DNA from: Methylobacterium sp. PvR107
GTDB taxonomy: Bacteria; Pseudomonadota; Alphaproteobacteria; Rhizobiales; Beijerinckiaceae
Reading direction: 5' to 3'
Assembly: GCF_017833295.1 (NCBI RefSeq)
Contig: NZ_JAFIBW010000001.1
Location: 1,798,001-1,862,000 of the forward strand
Length of the DNA stretch: 64,000 bases
The position numbers and the translations under genes are program-made. The notes under the pieces are model-generated. The model had not been told where the DNA came from, did no database searches, and saw only the letters and a program-made list of their open reading frames with translations. How positions within the stretch are numbered: position 1 is the stretch's first letter; each line of letters opens with the position of its first letter. Shown piece by piece: positions 51,707-61,247 of this stretch.

Positions 51707-54118
51707 TCAGCCTAGGACGATCCGTAGCTTGTTCGCGAGCTCGTCTCGTTGGTAAGGCTTGCTAAGGAGCGGCAGGTCTGCCGGCACCCCTTGCTCGTCG
51801 AGAGCCGTGCCCGTGTAGCCTGATGTCAGGAGCACACGCAGGCCAGGCCGCAGACGCCGTGCCTCGACGGAGAGCTGCACCCCGTTCATGCCGCCGGGCA
51901 TAACCACGTCGGAGAACAGGATGTCGATCCGCTCCGGACCCCTCAGTCGTTCCAGGGCCTGCGCGGCGTGCGTCGCGGTGAGCGTCCGGTAGCCGAGCTC
52001 GCCCAGGCTCTCGATGGCCATCTCCAGCACAGCCGGCTCGTCCTCGACTACCAGCACCACTTCGCCCGAGGCGGCGCGGCGTAACGGCAGCGCGCCGTCC
52101 GGTCGGCTTGCCACCGCCTTCTCAGCCGAGCGCGGTAGGTAGAGCTCGACGGATGTGCCGCGCCCGAGCTCACTCCTAATCTGAGCGTGGCCGCCGGCTT
52201 GCCGCACGAAGCCGTAGACCTGGCTCAGGCCGAGGCCAGTGCCCTTTCCGACGTCCTTAGTTGTGAAGAACGGCTCGAACGCGCGGACGAGCGTGCCGGC
52301 ATCCATACCATTGCCCGTGTCCGTGACGGACACGAGCACGAAGGCCCCAGGCCGCAGGTCGGGCCGATCCACGATCTCGTCGGCGTCAAGGTGTACGTTG
52401 CAGGTCTTCACCGTCAGTGTTCCGCCACCCGGCATCGCATCGCGCGCGTTCACCGCGAGGTTGAGCACCGCGCTCTCGAACTGGCCCGGGTCCAGCCGCA
52501 CCGGGTCGAGGCTCGCGTCGAGGTTGAGACGGACCTCGACGGTTTCGCCCACCGCCCGCTGGAGCAAAGCCTCGAAATCCTTGAGCAGGCGGTTCGGGTT
52601 GACGGTCTCTGGCCGCAGCACCTGCCTGCGCGAGAAGGAGAGCAGCTTCTCCGTGACCTCGGCCCCGCGCTTCGCCGCGGTCATCGCCGAGGTCGCAAGG
52701 CGCTCCACGCGTTGCGCGTTGTCGGGTTTGCGCACGATCATGTCGAGGTTGCCCACGATGATGGTGAGCAGGTTGTTGAAGTCGTGCGCCACCCCGCCCG
52801 TGAGCTGGCCAATGGCCTCCATCTTCTGGGCCTGGTTCAGGCGCTCCTCGGCCTCGTGCTGTTGCGTCGTGTCCATGACGATGCCGGCAATCGTGCGCAC
52901 CCTGCCCGCTGCGTCGAGGTAAGCCTTGCCCCGTAGCGCGATCCAGCGGATCGCACCGTCGTCGGCCCGCTTAATTCGGCAGTGCAGGTCGAAGCGCTCA
53001 GTGCCGGTCGACCCTTCCAAGGCAGCTCGGGCCATGCCGCGATCCTCCGGCACGACGTGGTTGAGGAAGGTCTCGATGCCCCAGGTCTCGACCGGATCGC
53101 GGTAGCCAAAGATTGCGTCGTGCCGTGGGTTGCGGCGCGAGGCACCGCTGCGCAGGTCGAGCTCCCAATCACCCATCTCGGCCGCCTCGAGCGCCAAGGC
53201 CAGGTTGTCGCGCGCCAGTTGCAACTCCGCCCGTCGCGCCTCGCGCTCCTGGGCCGTCGCCTCGGCCCGGGCGTACAGGAAGTCGACCTCGCGCAGGTAG
53301 ACGCCGAGCAGGATGAACCCTGCAACAAGCGCCTCTAGGCGGCCCGCGAACCACCCGACCGTGCCGCGGGCGGCGCCTGGGAGGGTGACCATGTTGTCGA
53401 ACACGAGCAGGAGCAGTGAGACGGCCAGCCAGAGCTGCAGGACGGTGCGCAGGCGCGTGGTCCAGCACAGCGCAGCCAGGGCCAGCACCGTCAGAGCGAC
53501 GACGGCCGGGCCGACGCCCGAGGTCGTCAGCAGCCAGTAATCGTCGCCCTCGACGCTCTTCGGCAGGAGGTGGACGTAGCGGGTCACCACCACGGCCGTG
53601 AGCGCGGCGGCCGCCACTGTTCCTGCGACGGCGAGCAGGCCTATCCGGTCGGCGCGCGACGATGGCACCGACCCACCGTGCTCGCCGCCTTCCATGATGG
53701 CGTAGGGCAACGCGAAGAGCGGGGGGCCGAGATGCCAGAAAGTCCAGAGCCAGATCGTGGTGTCCGGGCCGTCGCCGAGGATGCGTCCTTGTGCGAGGAC
53801 GTTCGGGAACGACAGCATCTGCACGAGCACGACCAGCGTCACGTAGAGGCTGCCGGTCCCGAGCACGAGCAGCGATCCCGAGTGGGTGCGGCGGTAATGA
53901 GTGAGGAAGAGGTAGGTGGTCAGGCCGTAGACCACGACGAGGGCCGATTGATAGACCGGCACGAAGCCCGGCATCGGCGGTATGGGCCGGCTTGCGAACG
54001 GAAGCAGCGCGAGCGTGACCGCGCCGAAGGCGAGGCTGACGAGGCCGGCGATCAGGCGCTGCGTCCTGCCAGCCCGGGCGGTGGCGAGAGTGGGACCCGT
54101 GGTGGCCGTGCCCATCAT
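51707..54118 (-). CDS. Hybrid sensor histidine kinase (MASE4-like membrane sensor, PAS, HisKA, HATPase, REC)
   Basis: 803 residues from ATG 54118. Residues about 20-290 contain eight hydrophobic helices (MASE4-type sensor), followed by a coiled coil, a PAS domain (EMGDWELDLRSGASRRNPRH), a HisKA His in QLTGGVAHDFNNLLTIIVGN, the ATPase N/G boxes (NLAVNARDAMPGGG, DTGNGMD, GKGTGLGLSQVYGF) and a C-terminal receiver with Asp in DILFSDVVMPGGMNG. A membrane-bound kinase with unknown signal and no adjacent partner. Confidence 0.92.
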   Translation of the reverse strand: MMGTATTGPTLATARAGRTQRLIAGLVSLAFGAVTLALLPFASRPIPPMPGFVPVYQSALVVVYGLTTYLFLTHYRRTHSGSLLVLGTGSLYVTLVVLVQMLSFPNVLAQGRILGDGPDTTIWLWTFWHLGPPLFALPYAIMEGGEHGGSVPSSRADRIGLLAVAGTVAAAALTAVVVTRYVHLLPKSVEGDDYWLLTTSGVGPAVVALTVLALAALCWTTRLRTVLQLWLAVSLLLLVFDNMVTLPGAARGTVGWFAGRLEALVAGFILLGVYLREVDFLYARAEATAQEREARRAELQLARDNLALALEAAEMGDWELDLRSGASRRNPRHDAIFGYRDPVETWGIETFLNHVVPEDRGMARAALEGSTGTERFDLHCRIKRADDGAIRWIALRGKAYLDAAGRVRTIAGIVMDTTQQHEAEERLNQAQKMEAIGQLTGGVAHDFNNLLTIIVGNLDMIVRKPDNAQRVERLATSAMTAAKRGAEVTEKLLSFSRRQVLRPETVNPNRLLKDFEALLQRAVGETVEVRLNLDASLDPVRLDPGQFESAVLNLAVNARDAMPGGGTLTVKTCNVHLDADEIVDRPDLRPGAFVLVSVTDTGNGMDAGTLVRAFEPFFTTKDVGKGTGLGLSQVYGFVRQAGGHAQIRSELGRGTSVELYLPRSAEKAVASRPDGALPLRRAASGEVVLVVEDEPAVLEMAIESLGELGYRTLTATHAAQALERLRGPERIDILFSDVVMPGGMNGVQLSVEARRLRPGLRVLLTSGYTGTALDEQGVPADLPLLSKPYQRDELANKLRIVLG

Positions 54119-54429
54119 GTGTTCCGTGACGAAGCGCGAAGGCTGACCGTGCCGGCTAGTCGCTCGCGAAGCCTGGGCGTACCACGGCTCAGGCCGAGGC
54201 ACCATTTGGCGACCCCGCGCTTTGGAACCGGCAGTCCGGTCAGCCGAAGGGCTGTGATGGAGCGCGAAGCCGACGGTCGGCCTCCGGGCGGCGGCTGAAT
54301 GACAGCTCACCACTCCCGAGCCGAAGTTGCCGGAGGGCTGACGAATGGCTGCTTCCGGAAAGCGCCGGAGGCGTCACAGGCGGCCGGGTTGGGTCGGTAG
54401 GAGGCCGTCCGTTTTTCTGGCGACCCTGC
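54119..54429. other. 311-bp region upstream of the hybrid kinase
   Basis: Promoter-side DNA. The kinase frame is open to 54313 but the extra residues look random. Nothing else recognised. Confidence 0.3.
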
Positions 54430-55262
54430 TCTGAAGCGGACGTGCTGCTTACGGCCAGGCGTGAGCGCAAGGTGCAGATGAGGCGGGGCAGAGATGACGA
54501 GGCGGCGCTGACCGCCGATCTCGTGGAGCTGGCACGTTCCTATGGGCGCTAGGGCTACCGGAAGATCGGCGCGCTGCCGAAGGCAGCCGGCTGGTTCGTC
54601 GAGGACAGGCGGGTCGAGCGGATCTGGCGGCGCGAGGGACTTAAGGTGCCGGGCCGCCAACCGTAAAAGAGCCGGCTGTGGGACGGGGATGGCTCGTGCA
54701 TCCGGCTCAAATCGGAGCGGCGCGTTCACGGGTGGCCCTACGCCTTCGTCGAGGCGCGCACGCATGACAGACGCAAGTTCCGGACGCTCAACGTCGTCGA
54801 CGAGTTCACCCGCGCATGTCGGGCGATCCGTGTCGCACGCAAGCCGAAGGGAGCAGACGTGATCGACGTGCTCTCGGACCTGTTCATCCTGCGTGGCGTG
54901 CCGGGGCACGTTCACTCAGACAACGGGCCCGAATTCATCGCCAAATCGGTGCAGGCTCGGATAGCGGCAGTTGGCGCAAAGACCGCCCACATCGCCCCGG
55001 GCTCTCCGTGGGAAAACGGCTCCGTCGAAAGCTTCAACGCGCGCCTGCGGGACGAACTCCTGGGAAGCGAGATCTTCACCGCTCATGGAGACAGAAATCA
55101 GAATCGGGAGCTGGCGTCGACACGACAACACGGTATGCCCACATGGACCACTCGGCTACAAGCCGCCGGCGCCCGAAGTGTTCTGGCCAGCCATGGCGGC
55201 TTGGCCGGCTGCGCCTGCCCAACCGGCTCCGTCGGCGAAGCGACCCGCGGAACAACGGCCTG
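54430..55262 (+). pseudogene. IS3-family transposase OrfB remnant
   Basis: The plus strand reads ADLVELARSYGR, stop, GYRKIGALPKAAGWFV, ERIWRREGLKVPGRQP, stop, then an open stretch with the rve core: FRTLNVVDEFTRACRAI, VHSDNGPEFIAKSV and SPWENGSVESFNARLRDELL. Near 55085 the frame shifts, after which PLGYKPPAPE is legible in another frame. Two stops and a frameshift make it dead. No OrfA or inverted repeats found. Confidence 0.85.
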
Positions 55263-55305
55263 ACCCTGACTCCACGCCTTGGACGGGCTAGAGCGTCGGG
55301 AAGAT

Positions 55306-55340
55306 GTCCGCTCGGGTGCCCGTATCGCGCGGAAGCGGAC
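55306..55340. repeat. Short intergenic inverted repeat (GTCCGCT/AGCGGAC)
   Basis: GTCCGCT at 55306-55312 and AGCGGAC at 55334-55340 with a 21-nt loop. Related elements are at 56378-56412 and 61059-61093. Confidence 0.45.
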
Positions 55341-55522
55341 CGGCGATAATCCACCTATGCCGGTGACAAATACGGTTCCTCTCCGCGGCTTGAAACCTCA
55401 CGCAAGAGCACGGTGACAGAACGTTACGCGAGGGTCTTCGAAGGTCACATCGTAGCCATGTCGACCCGCGACGATACCCCGATACGTTGCATCGATTGCC
55501 GTGCAGCGACGGAGGATCGCAA

Positions 55523-56338
55523 ATGTCCGGTGTGGCCGAAGCCGTCCATGTGGTGTGGGGGGTCAGTCGGGCGGAGGCGATCCGTGATGCCCTACGGTTG
55601 CAAGGCTGCAAAGCACGCGTCATCGCACTCCCAAATTGCTTGAGCGTCGGCCCCATCGATCCATCGGATCCGGACGCGCGCCGGAGGTGGGCCCGGGAGA
55701 ACCTACGCGACGACGACGCGTCCGACTGGGACGAACCAGAGGCGCCCTGGACAGAAGCAACCGCCCCCGACGTTCACCCAATCGTCTGGGTCTGTCTGTC
55801 CAATGCCGCCGAGCACGCGAGCTTCCTTGCATTCACATCGCGCATGGCTGGCCGGCCCTTCGACATCGTCGACGCGACGGGGCTCGGCATCTCGACGGTC
55901 GGCGGCGTCTCGCCGATCTGGTCCCTTGGCCTGCTGCGGCCCGAAGAGATTGTCGCGTCCGGTCTCTCCGCGAGGCGCCGTCCGGTCGCACCCGCGGAGA
56001 GCGCCGCGGCCTCGGAGGCTTGGTCGCAGCTTCAGCGGGAGAATGCGCCGCTCCGCGTCGTGCGCGACGGCCAATTGGTGTCGGCTCCGCTGGAGCACTT
56101 CGACCCCGTCTTGACGGAGCTCGCGACACCGGACTGGGAGTTAGTCGTCAAGCTGATCGGCCGCGCCCTCCACCATCTGAACACCGAGGTCGACCCGCCG
56201 GGCCAGGGTACCGGCAGTGAATTCCTGTTCGCCCGCGTCCTCGCTCTCGGAGAAGCGGGGATCCTGGAGGTTACGGGCTCGGGACCGGGTATGCGTGAGT
56301 TCGAGGTGCGACGGCCCGCCATCCGTTCGTCGTCCTGA
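55523..56338 (+). CDS. DUF1835/DUF3658-domain protein
   Basis: 271 residues from ATG 55523, which has GGAGG 7 bp upstream. N-terminal DUF1835 (VHVVWGVSRAEAIRDAL, LSVGPIDPSDPDARRRW, VWVCLSNAAEHASFLAF) and C-terminal DUF3658 (WSQLQRENAPLRVV, GQLVSAPLEHFDPVLTEL, VVKLIGRALHHL). Such proteins are cytosolic and of unknown function. It lies alone between IS remnants. Confidence 0.82.
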   Translation: MSGVAEAVHVVWGVSRAEAIRDALRLQGCKARVIALPNCLSVGPIDPSDPDARRRWARENLRDDDASDWDEPEAPWTEATAPDVHPIVWVCLSNAAEHASFLAFTSRMAGRPFDIVDATGLGISTVGGVSPIWSLGLLRPEEIVASGLSARRRPVAPAESAAASEAWSQLQRENAPLRVVRDGQLVSAPLEHFDPVLTELATPDWELVVKLIGRALHHLNTEVDPPGQGTGSEFLFARVLALGEAGILEVTGSGPGMREFEVRRPAIRSSS

Positions 56339-56377
56339 GCCGTGGGAGAAGCGTGTCTGGGCGGCGGTCGGGTGAAC

Positions 56378-56412
56378 GTCCGCTTCGGCAGTTCGGCCTC
56401 CAGGAAGCGGAC
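56378..56412. repeat. Short intergenic inverted repeat (GTCCGCTT/AAGCGGAC)
   Basis: Perfect 8-bp arms at 56378-56385 and 56405-56412 with a 19-nt loop, preceded by AAC as at other copies. Confidence 0.5.
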
Positions 56413-56614
56413 CGTCAGCAAACCACCCACCTGAGACGATCAGGCGAGCGATGCGTGGCGGCAGATGCCGGCCGTAGGCCGTTCCTCCGGTCTGGAGAAG
56501 TTTTGCCGGAAATCGGACGCGTTCATATCGATCCGAGGCAGTCGCAAGGGCCATTCCGCCGAATATTTTTGACCAGGCATCTAGCGGATTTTTTGATCAC
56601 TGTAATTTTTCAAA

Positions 56615-56884
56615 TCATCGGATCAAACTCTTCGCGTCGATCTCCGGCATCTTCGCCATCTGGTCGAGAGGCACGACCGCCATTACGTGGCCGTCCGGCA
56701 TCTTGATGATGTTGAACTGCTTGCCGGTGGCTTTGTCGGTAGCCATCGCGACGAAGAGCTCCATCGGCGCGAACGGCGTAACGACGAAGTCGTGTCCCCA
56801 GGCGCCGACGAGGCTTGAAAGGGAGGCCATGGCCATGCTTGTGCCAGCGAGAAGATAGACGGCCGGCAAAATCGTGCGCACCAT
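56615..56884 (-). CDS. Small exported hypothetical protein
   Basis: 89 residues from ATG 56884. A signal peptide (ILPAVYLLAGTSMAMASL) is followed by a short mature protein: VVTPFAPMELFVAMATDK, GKQFNIIKMPDGHVMAVVP. Rich in Met and hydrophobics, no cysteines. Family not recognised; periplasmic location inferred. Confidence 0.55.
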   Translation of the reverse strand: MVRTILPAVYLLAGTSMAMASLSSLVGAWGHDFVVTPFAPMELFVAMATDKATGKQFNIIKMPDGHVMAVVPLDQMAKMPEIDAKSLIR

Positions 56885-57023
56885 GATAGATCCCTTCCGG
56901 TTTGATCGATAGGATTTCGCAGGTTTGGACCGAGCAGTTACCGGCAGTGGATCGTCATCACGCGCCTCGTAACGGGCAGCCGCTGGCGGACGAAAAAGCG
57001 GCGGGGCGAAAAGCGAGGGACGG

Positions 57024-59180
57024 ATGACGGCGCAGGGCGAGCAGCGGCGCGTCGTTCATCGGACAGCCTTCGGGCTCGTTCGTGGAGTCTCATACGCGTT
57101 ACGTACCGCCGGCCGGATCGCCGGTGCGTTCTTCCTCGCGGCTTTCAGCATCCTCTTCCTGAACTACGTGGTCCTCTCGACCGACAAGGCGCACGCCTAC
57201 CGCAATCTGGACCCAGGCCTTGCCGAATGCCGCGATGGGCTGGCGAACGGCTGGACGATCCTTGCCGATACCGGCCGTGAGACCTTGCGGTCGACGATGC
57301 CGATCGACGGTGACGGCTGGGTCGATGTCAGCAACGATGAGGACGCGGCGATCGACAGGGATTCCCGCTGGGCGACGCGGCTGCGCTGCGCCCTGCAGCG
57401 CCACCGCGTCTCGGCTCGCGCGCCCGGCGGCCGGGACCTCGCCTACCATTTCGGCTTCATCGAATTTCAGGAGGATGGCGAACCCTACGCCCTGGTTTCC
57501 CGCGAAGGGGCCAGCGACTCCGCCATCGACAGCGCGATGCTGCGCCACGCCATGGACACCGAGATGCGGGCCAAGGGCATGCCGGCCACGATGGTCAAGC
57601 CCGTCATCACCCAGCTCGACGCCCTGAAGAAGCATCTTTCGACCGGTTCGCACTACGTGATCGCATTCGTCCACGGCTGGCGGCACGACGCGCGGATCGG
57701 CGACCGGAACGTGGCGGATCTGCGCCTTTACGCAGCCCACGCCGCCCGATTTCTCTCACAGCGCTGCCCGAGCGATCCAAGCGTCTGCGATATGGATGTC
57801 ACAGCGATCTATATCGGCTGGCGTGGAGCACGGGTCGACGAGCGCGGTCTCCGGCGCTGGTTCGGCGATACGATCGGTGGCTTTTTCGGAAATCTCTCGG
57901 CGGGCGCCACCTTGTTCGATCGGAAGCCGGTGAGCGAAGCCATCGCGCCTGCGGCGATCTCAGCCTTACGCACACTTGAGACGACGCTCAGCGCGCCGGG
58001 CACGCACAACAAGTTGATTGTCGCCGGGCACAGCCTTGGCGGCAACATGCTGGCGAGCGGGCTCAAGGATGACGTGATCAAGGCGGTGCGGCGCCATCGA
58101 TTTGGAGAAACGCTACCGCCGATCCTCGGCGATCTCGTGGTCCTGATCAATCCTGCGTCCGAAGCGAGCAAGTGGACGTCTATCCAGCGCGAAGTCTGGA
58201 TGAAGTTGGCCGACCATGCCGACGCCAACACGCCGGCTGCAGAGGTCGAGCGCGACGACGGTTACTTCCCCACCGACCAGCGGCCAGTCCTGATGTCGGT
58301 GACCGCGGCCCTGGCATTCCCAGCGGGCGGCTTGCGGCCTGGTGACTGTGCGTGGATCGGTCTCGATGTCGACGATGCCTATGCCGCTGCCCGCCGGAAA
58401 ATCCGGAGCCGGCTCTCGGCGACTGACCACATGTTCGATGCGGGCGTCGACTATGATTGGGCGACCCACGATTTATTCCCGACCTTCAAATTCGATTTCC
58501 GCCCGGCGGCGGGCTTTCTCGACCGAGTGGCAGCAAGGTTCGAGGGCCGCCAGCCTCGCGGCGAAAGTTGTAGCGCGCCGGCGCCCGTCGATCTCGGAGC
58601 CGAATTGCTGACCCTGCCGCTACGCACCCTATCGCTGCTTGCCGCAACCTTCCCGTTTCAAAACACCGCGCGCGAGGATTCACACACCATCGGCAATCTC
58701 GATCCGCCGCGGCCAGCGGCCGGCGTGCTCGCCGATGCCCAGCCTTCGGCTGCGCCCTTCGGCACGACCCACGAACTGCTCGGTCTTGATGCATCTGGGC
58801 TTGAGCGGCACCACCCCTATGCTACCCTCGCTGACGACACCCTTGACTGCCCGCGCTCCGACCACTGGCTGACGCGAGCCCGAGTGGCGCGCGCAGCCCG
58901 ACGCGGCAACTTCTGGGACAGCGCCGACCTCGTGCCTGGCAGCTTCGGCGAGAGCGGGCCGGCCGCACGCTTCCTGCACGGCCTTCAGTTGACAGGCATT
59001 GCGCCGATCACTCGGCCCAACGACCCTTTCTGGAATGTCCGGGCTTTCGACAACGCGCTCTCGCGCCACGACGGCTACCGACTGTCTTCGTTCATTTGTG
59101 CCTTGAATCAGCTCGTCATGGACAACATCACGGATGCGCAGTCGTTGATGAGTGATCACCAAGGCTCCCAGAGCCCATGA
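57024..59180 (+). CDS. Membrane-anchored alpha/beta-hydrolase of unknown substrate
   Basis: 718 residues. One N-terminal membrane helix (AGAFFLAAFSILFLNYVVL, about residues 34-52) precedes a large domain with the hydrolase elements: oxyanion-type IAFVHGWRHDAR (about 213-224) and nucleophile motif VAGHSLGGNML (Ser about 337). Five cysteine-containing segments and a roughly 250-residue C-terminal region (HMFDAGVDYDWATHDLF, RPNDPFWNVRAFDN) have no family I know. Likely periplasmic or membrane-associated serine esterase/lipase. Flanked by intergenic repeats and gene remnants. Confidence 0.75.
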   Translation: MTAQGEQRRVVHRTAFGLVRGVSYALRTAGRIAGAFFLAAFSILFLNYVVLSTDKAHAYRNLDPGLAECRDGLANGWTILADTGRETLRSTMPIDGDGWVDVSNDEDAAIDRDSRWATRLRCALQRHRVSARAPGGRDLAYHFGFIEFQEDGEPYALVSREGASDSAIDSAMLRHAMDTEMRAKGMPATMVKPVITQLDALKKHLSTGSHYVIAFVHGWRHDARIGDRNVADLRLYAAHAARFLSQRCPSDPSVCDMDVTAIYIGWRGARVDERGLRRWFGDTIGGFFGNLSAGATLFDRKPVSEAIAPAAISALRTLETTLSAPGTHNKLIVAGHSLGGNMLASGLKDDVIKAVRRHRFGETLPPILGDLVVLINPASEASKWTSIQREVWMKLADHADANTPAAEVERDDGYFPTDQRPVLMSVTAALAFPAGGLRPGDCAWIGLDVDDAYAAARRKIRSRLSATDHMFDAGVDYDWATHDLFPTFKFDFRPAAGFLDRVAARFEGRQPRGESCSAPAPVDLGAELLTLPLRTLSLLAATFPFQNTAREDSHTIGNLDPPRPAAGVLADAQPSAAPFGTTHELLGLDASGLERHHPYATLADDTLDCPRSDHWLTRARVARAARRGNFWDSADLVPGSFGESGPAARFLHGLQLTGIAPITRPNDPFWNVRAFDNALSRHDGYRLSSFICALNQLVMDNITDAQSLMSDHQGSQSP

Positions 59181-59263
59181 AGGCTATTGCAAAATACTAG
59201 TTTGATCAGATTTTGCTGCAAAGCGGATGATCGCAAATCCACTTACCGGATGCGCTGAGAGGG

Positions 59264-59615
59264 CTACCAGCGCAGGCAGGACATGGCCGAAAACTGCCCG
59301 TCATCTTCCAAGAAGCGGCGCCCGAGGAGCAGACATTCGCTTAATGATCCAAGTCGGTTACTGTCATGTGGGATCAGCAGGAAGACGTCCTTGCTCGGCG
59401 GCACGGGACGGAGATTGATAAATCTTAAGTGCGGGTCGCTGTGACGGATGTAATGGGGAAGGAGCGCACGCCCAACACCAGACCGGGCGGCGATGGATCG
59501 CGCGAATTGGTCATGCGCCCGGAAGGCTAGGTGCACGCGTGGGATATGCCGCGTCACCCACGCCGCTCCGGGAAGATTCGCATCCGCCTCGTCGAATCCA
59601 ATTAAGACCGGTTCG
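59264..59615 (-). pseudogene. LysR-type regulator, C-terminal effector-domain fragment
   Basis: The minus strand reads LIGFDEADANLPGAAWVTRH, then VHLAFRAHDQFARSIAARSG, VGRALLPHYI and FINLRPVPPSKDVFLLIP, the last third of an LTTR (substrate-binding lobe and C-terminal helix). No HTH upstream: homology ends near 59615. Confidence 0.75.
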
Positions 59616-59743
59616 GAGCGCGCCTCGCAGACGTCAGGGCATAACCTTCAGGCCGGCGCTAAACGAAGGTCTCACCCAGGCTGCGTTCCAGGGAGAGGGG
59701 CCGCCGCGAGGGAGTAGGTTTTCCACATCGACGGAGGCCGCTC

Positions 59744-60215
59744 GTGTTCGCAAAGTTCGACAGCCTGTTCGACCTGATGGCGGCGTTCCCCGACGAGCAG
59801 ACGTCCGTTGACCACTTCCGTGCGATCCGCTGGCGCGACGGTGAGTTCTGCCCCACTGCCAGGGCAATCGCATCTATTCGTTCTCGGATCGTAAGACGTT
59901 CAAGTGTGGCGACTGCCGCAGGCGTTCTTCGATCAAGTTAGGCACAATCTTCGAGGATACCAAACTGCCGCTGCGCAAGTGATTTATGGCGATTTGGCTC
60001 ATTACGAACCATCCGAAGGGCATTGCCAGCACGACGCTCGCCAAAGACCTTAAGATTGCTCAGAAATCTGCGTGGCTCGTCTTGCACCGCCTGCGGCACG
60101 CTGCGCGCACCAAATCGTTCAACGCGCCGCTCAAAGGCACTGTCGAGGCGGACGAGACCTACGTCGGCGGCAAAGAGGAGAACAAGACTGCCACGGACCG
60201 AAAGGGCGGCACGCC
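59744..60215 (+). pseudogene. IS1595-family transposase remnant
   Basis: ATG 59744 gives KFDSLFDLMAAFPDEQTSVD and RWRDGEFCP; a lost C near 59854 shifts the frame to the zinc-ribbon part (IYSFSDRKTFKCGDCRRR). The Trp codon in LRKWFMAIWL is TGA (about 59980). After that PKGIASTTLAKDLKIAQKSA and GTVEADETYVGGKE (first catalytic Asp-Glu) are intact, then homology ends near 60215. Truncated and inactive. Confidence 0.85.
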
Positions 60216-60503
60216 ATGCTTTCGAATTCCGGGATCTTCAAAGCGAACGGCCGGGCGGGCTGGACCCTACGCCAGCCAGACGATGCGGAAGCGCCCGAGG
60301 AGGAGGAAGAGGAAGTGGATCAGGACGACGCAGAACAGCGCGCTCCCAAACAAGCGGAGCGTAGCGCCGAAATCCGGCAAGAAGATTTGGACGACGAACT
60401 ACCGCCGCCCTCGTCTCCACGGCCTCCCCCTCCGCCTCCTGCGGAGCGTCGGGCATCACCCGCACGCGGAAACTATGGTATAGACGACAACGTTCCGTTC
60501 TAG
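60216..60503 (+). CDS. Acidic, proline-rich hypothetical protein or fragment
   Basis: 95 residues from ATG 60216: a short opening (MLSNSGIFKANGRAGWTLRQ), a run of six Glu in an acidic stretch, then PPPSSPRPPPPPPAERR. The start coincides with the end of the IS1595 homology, so it is probably the tail of a larger gene cut at this junction. Low-complexity sequence; no family. Confidence 0.3.
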   Translation: MLSNSGIFKANGRAGWTLRQPDDAEAPEEEEEEVDQDDAEQRAPKQAERSAEIRQEDLDDELPPPSSPRPPPPPPAERRASPARGNYGIDDNVPF

Positions 60504-61247
60504 ATCGGCCTCGCGCCGGGTCTTTTACAGGCGCGGCATACTAGCTCGCACTTATGGTTTTTTATCTTCGTCGTAAGCTTCAAGTAAACGAACTGGGTCA
60601 ATATCAGCCACTGCGCCGAGATCGCGAGGGCTCAAAACACGGGGTGGAATTTTGATTTTACAGCTAAGTGTTGATCAGCCAATGCCAGGACGCATCTGAA
60701 ATTTAATGTGCGTGACTTGATAGTCGCCGGCAGGCAATGTCGAGCCGACACGGGTCAGGAAAAATGGCTTTTGACAATCGACTTCAATGACGCGAGTGCG
60801 CTGTTGAGACATGGGGCGTCCCTTTCGCAGGCAGCTCAGGCCGATGAACGAGTCGGGTCAAGCACGTATATTGGTCCTATCGGAAAGGCCATCTCAGAAG
60901 CGAAAATCTGATCGGAATCCATCCGGAAACACGTTCGCGATGTCTGCGTCTGAGCGTCCGCGAAGTTTGACGGAATGACCGGGAAAGGCGCCAAGCCGAA
61001 CAGCCGGTTTTGCGCCCATTGGCAATTCGGCATGACGCAAACTGGCCGGAAGGAGAATGTCCGCTTCGGTGAGAGCGCACTGGAAACGCGGACGAGCCCC
61101 GACCGCGCAATCTGAGGTATACTGAGAGTCGCCTGGGGTTTCCCAAACGCGGTCGGATCACTCCCCACCCGCAGGCGCCCTGGACGGCATCGCGCACCCG
61201 ATGTCGGGAGGAATTGGTCCCCGACTGCGCTGAGGGTGCTGACAATT
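60504..61247. other. 744-bp gene-poor, partly AT-rich region
   Basis: No intact gene. The minus strand near 60555-60680 encodes a short coherent tail, IPPRVLSPRDLGAVADIDPV then LLEAYDEDKKP and stop, possibly the end of a lost gene. An inverted repeat of the GTCCGC family is at 61059-61093. Confidence 0.35.
61059..61093. repeat. Short intergenic inverted repeat (GTCCGC/GCGGAC)
   Basis: GTCCGC at 61059-61064 and GCGGAC at 61088-61093. The left context AATGTCCGCTTCGG is shared with the copies near 55306 and 56378. Confidence 0.4.
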
